Assembly: GCA_947584595.1 (NCBI GenBank)
Contig: CANPWP010000004.1
Location: forward strand, 1 to 64,000
DNA length: 64,000 bases
Direction of reading: 5' to 3'
From: an uncultured Clostridia bacterium
GTDB lineage: Bacteria; Bacillota; Clostridia; Oscillospirales; Acutalibacteraceae
Made by a program: the position numbers and the translations under genes. Shown here one piece after another: positions 59,156 through 64,000 of this stretch. How positions within the stretch are numbered: the stretch's first letter is position 1; every line of letters begins with the position of its first letter. Below the pieces are notes generated by a model, which was not told the origin of the DNA, searched no databases, and saw only the letters and a list, made by a program, of their open reading frames with translations.

Positions 59156-60040
59156 TTGGAATTAAGAACAGATCTTGCCATTGAAGCAAGAGAAATTGCA
59201 GGAGATGAAATAAGCGGAGTTGATTTTAAGGAATACAAGGAAAACGGACTTGAAATATCACGCCTTACAGTAAAAACTCAAAGAGCGGGACAGCTTTTGC
59301 ACAAAGAAAAAGGAACATATATCACAATTGAGTTACCGCCTTTAACAGATAATTTTACAAACACGGATAAACGTCTGCAAACAATAGGGTGTGAAATAAG
59401 AAGACTGCTTCCCGTAAACGGACTTGTACTTGTCTGCGGACTTGGAAATGTTGAAATAACTCCCGACGCTTTAGGACCTAAAACAAGTGCACAGGTTCTT
59501 GCAACACGTCATATCACAGGCGAGCTTGCACGTTCAACCGGGCTTGATAAATTAAGACCCGTTGCGGTTTTGACAACAGGTGTTACGGGACAAACCGGTA
59601 TTGAGACAGGCGAATACCTTTTAAGTATCGTAAAAAAAATAAAACCCACCGCAATTATTGCAGTAGACGCTTTAGCCTCACGAAGATTGGAAAGACTCGG
59701 CTGTACTCTTCAAATTTGCGATACAGGGATATCTCCCGGAGCAGGAGTGGGAAATCACCGCTCAAAAATCAACAGCGATACTATGGGTATTCCCGTAATT
59801 GCAGTAGGTGTACCAACTGTTGTAGATGCCGCAACAATGGCTAGCGATCTTTTAAATATTCAAAATGAAAACGACGCAAACAATTTAAAGGAACAGCTTT
59901 CTCCCAACGGCAGAAAGATGGTAGTAACGCCGAAAGAAATTGATTTGCTTATAGACAGAGCCTCAAGACTTATCTCAATGTCGGTAAATTTTGCACTCCA
60001 CAAAGGACTTGACCTTGAAGATATTGCAATGCTTGTATAA
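59156..60040 (+). CDS. gpr: Germination protease
   Basis: 294 residues of the A25 peptidase family that degrades small acid-soluble spore proteins on germination. Seen: RTDLAIEAREI at the N-terminus (region of zymogen self-cleavage), CGLGNVEITPDALGPKTS, VLTTGVTGQTGIETGEY, AVDALASRRLERLG, and DTGISPGAGVGNHR. The start is TTG with AGAGGTG upstream; a GTG three codons earlier overlaps that site. It precedes the spoVAF-like gene by 14 bases. Confidence 0.95.
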   Translation: MELRTDLAIEAREIAGDEISGVDFKEYKENGLEISRLTVKTQRAGQLLHKEKGTYITIELPPLTDNFTNTDKRLQTIGCEIRRLLPVNGLVLVCGLGNVEITPDALGPKTSAQVLATRHITGELARSTGLDKLRPVAVLTTGVTGQTGIETGEYLLSIVKKIKPTAIIAVDALASRRLERLGCTLQICDTGISPGAGVGNHRSKINSDTMGIPVIAVGVPTVVDAATMASDLLNIQNENDANNLKEQLSPNGRKMVVTPKEIDLLIDRASRLISMSVNFALHKGLDLEDIAMLV

Positions 60041-60054
60041 AGGAAATAAAAATT

Positions 60055-61452
60055 ATGCTTACAAATAATTATGAAAAAAATATACAAATAATAAAAGATA
60101 CACTTCAGCCGCAGGAAAGTTTTGATTTGATTGAAAGAAAAATCGTAATTAAAAATCATAAGGCAACAATGTATTTCTCAGACGGCTTAACAAAAGATGA
60201 AATTGTAGAAAAGCTGATGGAGTTTTTCTACAAAAATGCAGAGGACAGCTTTTTTGAAAACGCAGAAACTTTTTCCGATTGCTGTGTTCCTTATATAGAA
60301 GTTGAAGCCTCAGACGACGAACAAAAAATAACAACGGATGTTCTTTCGGGAATGTGCGCCCTGATGATAGAAGGCTTTAACAAAGCTATTCTTCTTGATA
60401 CAAGAACATATCCCCAAAGAGAAACAAGCGAGCCTGAAAACGATAAGGTTCTGCGGGGAAGTAAAGACGGCTTTGTAGAAACCATTGTTTTTAACACAGC
60501 ACTTGTCAGAAGAAGAATAAGAGATCCGAAATTAAGAATCAAGGCTCTGCGTGCAGGTTCAAAATCAAAAACTGATATAGCAGTTTGTTATATGGAGGAT
60601 AAGGTAGATAAAAAGCTTTTAAATGAGTTAATAAAAAGAATTAAAAATATAAAAGCCGAATCCCTTACAATGAACCAGCAAAGCCTTATAGAAAATCTGT
60701 ATCCAAATTTGTGGATTAATCCATTCCCAAAAATAAAGCATACAGAACGTCCCGATACTGCGTCATCAGCAATAATTAAAGGCAACATTGTTATATTTGT
60801 AGATAACTCGCCCTCCGCAATTTTATTGCCCACATCTATTTTTGATTTGCTTGAAGAAGCAGATGATTTCTATTTTTCACCCGTTACGGGAACTTACCTC
60901 AGACTTGCAAGATATTTTATAACAATACTATCGGTAATTATTACACCCCTGTGGCTTTTGTGCCTGCAAAATCCCGATTATGTTCCTGATGCATTTAAGT
61001 TTATACTGATTGATGAAGCGCAAAATATCCCCATCCTTTTTCAATTGTTAATTATCGAGGTTGGTATAGACGGGCTTCGTCTTGCCTCATTAAATACACC
61101 CTCAAGCCTGACGACACCCTTAAGTATTATCGGAGCGATCGCATTATCTGATTTTGCGGTAAAGTCAGGGTGGTTCAGCGGAGAAGCAATTTTGTATATG
61201 GCATTTGTAACTATTGCAAACTATACCCAACCCAGCTATGAATTGGGATACAGCTTAAAATTTTGCAGAGTTTTGCTTTTGATTTTAACTGCAATTTTCA
61301 ACCTGTGGGGATTTATTGCAGGAAATATCATAAACATTATTATTCTTTGCACAAATAAAACCATATCGGGAAAAAGCTATTTGTATCCACTTATTCCATT
61401 CAACGGTAAAGAGCTTTTAAGAAAGCTTATAAGAGTGAGAACAAAAGAATAA
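60055..61452 (+). CDS. SpoVAF/GerA-family spore membrane protein
   Basis: 465 residues. A cytoplasmic N-terminal part (about 1-275) carries KVLRGSKDGFVETIVFNTALVRRRIRD, the strongest hallmark of SpoVAF and GerA A-subunits; the rest has about five membrane helices. GerA proteins sense germinants; SpoVAF helps in release of dipicolinate. Close linkage to gpr supports a spore germination role. It is shorter at the C-terminus than GerAA proteins, as SpoVAF is. Confidence 0.88.
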   Translation: MLTNNYEKNIQIIKDTLQPQESFDLIERKIVIKNHKATMYFSDGLTKDEIVEKLMEFFYKNAEDSFFENAETFSDCCVPYIEVEASDDEQKITTDVLSGMCALMIEGFNKAILLDTRTYPQRETSEPENDKVLRGSKDGFVETIVFNTALVRRRIRDPKLRIKALRAGSKSKTDIAVCYMEDKVDKKLLNELIKRIKNIKAESLTMNQQSLIENLYPNLWINPFPKIKHTERPDTASSAIIKGNIVIFVDNSPSAILLPTSIFDLLEEADDFYFSPVTGTYLRLARYFITILSVIITPLWLLCLQNPDYVPDAFKFILIDEAQNIPILFQLLIIEVGIDGLRLASLNTPSSLTTPLSIIGAIALSDFAVKSGWFSGEAILYMAFVTIANYTQPSYELGYSLKFCRVLLLILTAIFNLWGFIAGNIINIIILCTNKTISGKSYLYPLIPFNGKELLRKLIRVRTKE

Positions 61453-61468
61453 ATATAAATTTAACCAC

Positions 61469-61508
61469 AAATGACCGCTGATAAATTTAAAAATCAGCGG
61501 TCATTTTA
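61469..61508 (+). terminator. Terminator after the spoVAF-like gene
   Basis: AAATGACCGCTGAT and ATCAGCGGTCATTT pair over 14 bp with a 10-base loop, followed by TTTATTTT. Confidence 0.88.
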
Positions 61509-61644
61509 TTTTATACATTGCCTAAAATTTCTACATTTAATATACTTTTTACAACGTTAAGTTATAAAGAAAATTTTTTATAAACAAGGTATTGTGTTTA
61601 TGAGGATGTCCTAAATTTTATGTGTTTATAACAATGAATTGTAA

Positions 61645-62916
61645 TTACAGGTATTTCAATCCTGCTATTGCCAATTGAATAAAGGTTGCGTCGGTTATCG
61701 TAATAAAATTATCCTTATCGGAATCGGCACATTTTAATGAACTTTCCGACATTCTGTAATAGTTAGCTAAATAAAGTTGAATGTAGGTTGCGTCGGTTAC
61801 ATTCACTTCTCCGTCGCCGTTAACATCACCTCTAATTCCTGTGGTTGAATGGACATAATTTTCAAGTAACGGAGAACTGTCTACGCCGTAAATTTTTTCG
61901 GCATAATCAAGTACACACCAACCGTTTTTATTATCATAGGTTGTATACCCCCATGTGTAGCCTTCGTTTTGTTTAACCTGTGTTACTCTTATGTAAGCGT
62001 TATAAGGAATTACCGTAATTCTTGAATTTGATGTTGAAGCACCGCTTCGCATATTAACTCCGCTTGCAGTGATAATAATATAAAATTCATTTGCATCTTC
62101 TTCATTAGGTTTTGATGATGAGCTTGTCCATGGTGAATATAAAAATTGGGTATTGTCTGTCAGAGCAATATAACCCGTTTTTCCGTCGTAGGTCGTTTTT
62201 CCCCAAGTGTATCCGTTATTAGTTACTTTCTCAGTAACTATAAATCCCATATGGTAATCAAGAGTAGCAAGCACACTGTAGCTAAGTCCGGGACCTGAAC
62301 GTAAATCAAGACTGCCCGTATAATCAACGCTTCTGTATAATTCTCCATCAAATCCTTCTGATGTAAAATCGCCCGGGTAAATATATCCCTGAAAGTTCCA
62401 GCCTTTCTGACCCGGATTATCATAATCCTCTAATGATAAGTAAAAATTAAGGTAACCATAGCCTGATTGTGACATAATAATTTTATCGCCCACTATAGCT
62501 TCAACAACAGCAACGTGACCGCTTGAACCATATTGCCAACATGCAACCGCACCTATTTTAGGTGTTTTTCCGTATTTATAATAGCCGTGTTCTATGTTAT
62601 AATCGTACCATTCAGAAGCGTCATAATGGCATAAATTCGGTTCTTTTCCCAGTATTTCATAAATTCTGCCGTAAGCATAACAGGTACAGTTGGGCATTCC
62701 GTAACCGCAGTTATAATATATATTTTTAGAGGTATAATAAGCATATGCGCTTTCTGATTTAAAAGCAGGCTGAAATCTGGGTTTAATGCTTGCTGCGGCG
62801 TTTGCCTTAAATGGCTGAAATGAAGAAATTGCAATTATCGCAGCTAAAAGGATGCAGGCAAAACACGTAATAAATCTGTTGTTTTTTATAAGTGATTGTC
62901 TGCTAAATCTAAACAT
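61645..62916 (-). CDS. Secreted CHAP-SH3-SH3-dockerin protein
   Basis: 423 residues. Signal peptide 1-41; a CHAP amidase/peptidase domain (about 55-185) with Cys77 in NCTCYAYGR and His134 in SSGHVAVVE; two bacterial SH3 modules at about 193-258 (LDLRSGPGLSYSVLATL) and 278-345 (VNMRSGASTSNSRITVI); a dockerin 362-423 with VNGDGEVNVTDATYIQL and SDKDNFITITDATFIQL. CHAP-SH3 proteins cut peptidoglycan; a dockerin version could be a cell-wall hydrolase docked to a cohesin. The ATG with GGAGGT is used rather than one five codons upstream. No operon partner. Confidence 0.9.
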   Translation of the reverse strand: MFRFSRQSLIKNNRFITCFACILLAAIIAISSFQPFKANAAASIKPRFQPAFKSESAYAYYTSKNIYYNCGYGMPNCTCYAYGRIYEILGKEPNLCHYDASEWYDYNIEHGYYKYGKTPKIGAVACWQYGSSGHVAVVEAIVGDKIIMSQSGYGYLNFYLSLEDYDNPGQKGWNFQGYIYPGDFTSEGFDGELYRSVDYTGSLDLRSGPGLSYSVLATLDYHMGFIVTEKVTNNGYTWGKTTYDGKTGYIALTDNTQFLYSPWTSSSSKPNEEDANEFYIIITASGVNMRSGASTSNSRITVIPYNAYIRVTQVKQNEGYTWGYTTYDNKNGWCVLDYAEKIYGVDSSPLLENYVHSTTGIRGDVNGDGEVNVTDATYIQLYLANYYRMSESSLKCADSDKDNFITITDATFIQLAIAGLKYL

Positions 62917-63117
62917 AAAATCTACCTCCACATAATTTTCTTAAAAATCAAAACAAAAATAGTATACATTTTAAATATACCATATATATTCTTGCTGTTC
63001 AAATGACAACACTGATATCATTGAAAAAATATTTTACAAAAATCAAATGTATAATTGTATAATTTAATAATTATATGACTAATTTATTTGTATTTCGTAA
63101 CAATTTATGGATTTTTA

Positions 63118-63146
63118 TTGACTTAAAGATGTTAAAAATGTAAAAT
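63118..63146 (+). promoter_or_regulatory. Promoter of the ectB-like gene
   Basis: TTGACT (63118-63123) and TAAAAT (63141-63146) with 17 bp between; the start of transcription would be near 63153, 40 bases before the ATG. Confidence 0.6.
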
Positions 63147-63192
63147 TGAAATGTTATAAAATGATAGGTGTAGTGTGAAAGGAAGTATTTTA

Positions 63193-64000
63193 ATGAATAC
63201 TGAAGCATTTACTAAATATGAGTCTGAGGTTCGTTCTTATTGCAGACATTTTCCTGTTGTATTCAAGAAAGCCAAAGGCGCATTTTTCATTGATGAGAAC
63301 GGTGAAAAATATATTGACTTTTTCTGCGGTGCCGGTGCAGAAAATTACGGACACAACAATGATTATATTAAAGAAAAGGTTATTGATTATTTAGTCCATG
63401 ACGGAATTATTCACGCTCTTGATTTATATACAGAAGCAAAAAGAGATTTTATTGAGTTTTTTGAGACAAAGGTTTTACAGCCAAGAGGCTTAAATTATAA
63501 AATTCAGTTTCCCGGACCGACAGGAACAAATGCTGTGGAATCTGCTTTAAAGCTTGCAAGAAAAGTAAAAAACAGGAGAACGGTCTGGGCATTTATGGGT
63601 GCTTTTCACGGTATGACATTAGGCGCACTGGCCTTAACGACAGATGTAACCTCCAGAGGCGGTGCAGGAGTTCCTCTTGAAAATGTTGTTCATATTCCAG
63701 CTCCTTATATGTTCCCTGAATTAGACGTAATAAAATATATGCAAACCTTGCTTGACGATGACCATTCCGCAACAGAAAAGCCTGCGGCTCTTGTAATTGA
63801 AACAGTACAGGCTGAAGGCGGTATTTATGTATATTCCGTTGAATTTTTGCAGAGCTTAAGAAAATTTTGCGATGATAATGATATTTTGCTTATTGTAGAT
63901 GATGTACAGGTTGGCTGTGCAAGAACAGGTACTTACTTCTCTTTTGAAAGAGCAGGTATTGTTCCCGATATGGTAGCCCTTTCAAAATCAATCGGAGGAT
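63193..64000 (+). CDS. ectB: Diaminobutyrate-2-oxoglutarate aminotransferase, 5' part
   Basis: A class III PLP aminotransferase cut by the window edge (269 codons seen). VRSYCRHFPVVFKKAKGAFF, DFFCGAGAENYGHNND, GPTGTNAVESALKLARK, and AFHGMTLGALALTTD agree well with EctB of diaminobutyrate synthesis; the PLP lysine segment is near SKSIGG at the edge. It makes L-2,4-diaminobutyrate from aspartate semialdehyde, a step of ectoine synthesis, but gut clostridia may use diaminobutyrate for other products. ATG follows AAGGAAG. No ectA or ectC is seen; the genes to the right decide the pathway. Confidence 0.88.
   Translation, partial: MNTEAFTKYESEVRSYCRHFPVVFKKAKGAFFIDENGEKYIDFFCGAGAENYGHNNDYIKEKVIDYLVHDGIIHALDLYTEAKRDFIEFFETKVLQPRGLNYKIQFPGPTGTNAVESALKLARKVKNRRTVWAFMGAFHGMTLGALALTTDVTSRGGAGVPLENVVHIPAPYMFPELDVIKYMQTLLDDDHSATEKPAALVIETVQAEGGIYVYSVEFLQSLRKFCDDNDILLIVDDVQVGCARTGTYFSFERAGIVPDMVALSKSIGG

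Noticed and set aside
60149-60334. Minus-strand open frame inside the spoVAF-like gene
   Set aside because: No homology, no start signal and entirely inside a well-supported gene.

Overview
The window looks like a chromosomal piece of an anaerobic, spore-forming, low-GC Firmicute of the Ruminococcus / Oscillospiraceae type. Support for this: spore genes (spoIIP, gpr, spoVAF-like), oxygen-sensitive ThiH instead of ThiO, a type III glutamine synthetase, the DapL route to meso-diaminopimelate, three dockerin-bearing secreted proteins and an amylase / starch-binding pair that recalls Ruminococcus bromii amylosome genes. No rRNA, tRNA or CRISPR array was seen.

Layout. 1-5250: foreign-looking block with the 3' remnant of a large serine recombinase and an XRE regulator - AAA ATPase - subtilisin-like protease operon that resembles the IetAS anti-phage pair; the regulator has a 30-bp perfect palindrome lying on its own promoter. 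5.3-11.7 kb (minus strand): ridA-ilvA, rqcH, rlmH, a WalJ/YycJ-type metallo-hydrolase, murA. 12.3-14.3 kb: glgB with an unusual lysine-rich tail. 14.5-21.1 kb: complete thiamine operon (thiE-D-C-S-F-G-H and a TenI-like second thiE) behind a TPP riboswitch with its own terminator. 21.1-22.1 kb: small island with XRE, ribbon-helix-helix and orphan genes. 22.3-28.3 kb: an RND exporter carrying a ~300-residue coiled-coil insertion, ybaK, and a cation diffusion facilitator, followed by a repeat-packed intergenic stretch.

28.8-42.0 kb is a nitrogen/glutamine locus. On the minus strand an ANTAR antiterminator is followed by carA, a carB-dapF in-frame fusion, pyrG and dapL. On the plus strand are glnA (type III) and an ammonium channel fused to a PII domain. 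The glnA leader starts from a near-consensus promoter and holds a hexaloop hairpin of the ANTAR-target kind whose 3' arm is shared with a terminator, so the neighbouring ANTAR protein is the obvious candidate regulator. Glutamine synthesis and ammonium uptake thus lie opposite glutamine-consuming amidotransferases.

42.3-47.5 kb: pfkA, ppk, a DUF1292 gene, queT with a candidate preQ1-I riboswitch over its ribosome-binding site, and a truncated insertion sequence. 47.4-51.4 kb: two-gene starch operon (a double-CBM26 dockerin protein, then a GH13 amylase without a dockerin). 51.8-57.1 kb: rarA, glyA, dusB, an acidic membrane protein, spoIIP. 57.4-63 kb: papain-like protease-dockerin, gpr, spoVAF-like, CHAP-SH3-SH3-dockerin hydrolase. 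The window ends inside an ectB-like aminotransferase. Short repeats (at least three families) sit in the gaps between genes.
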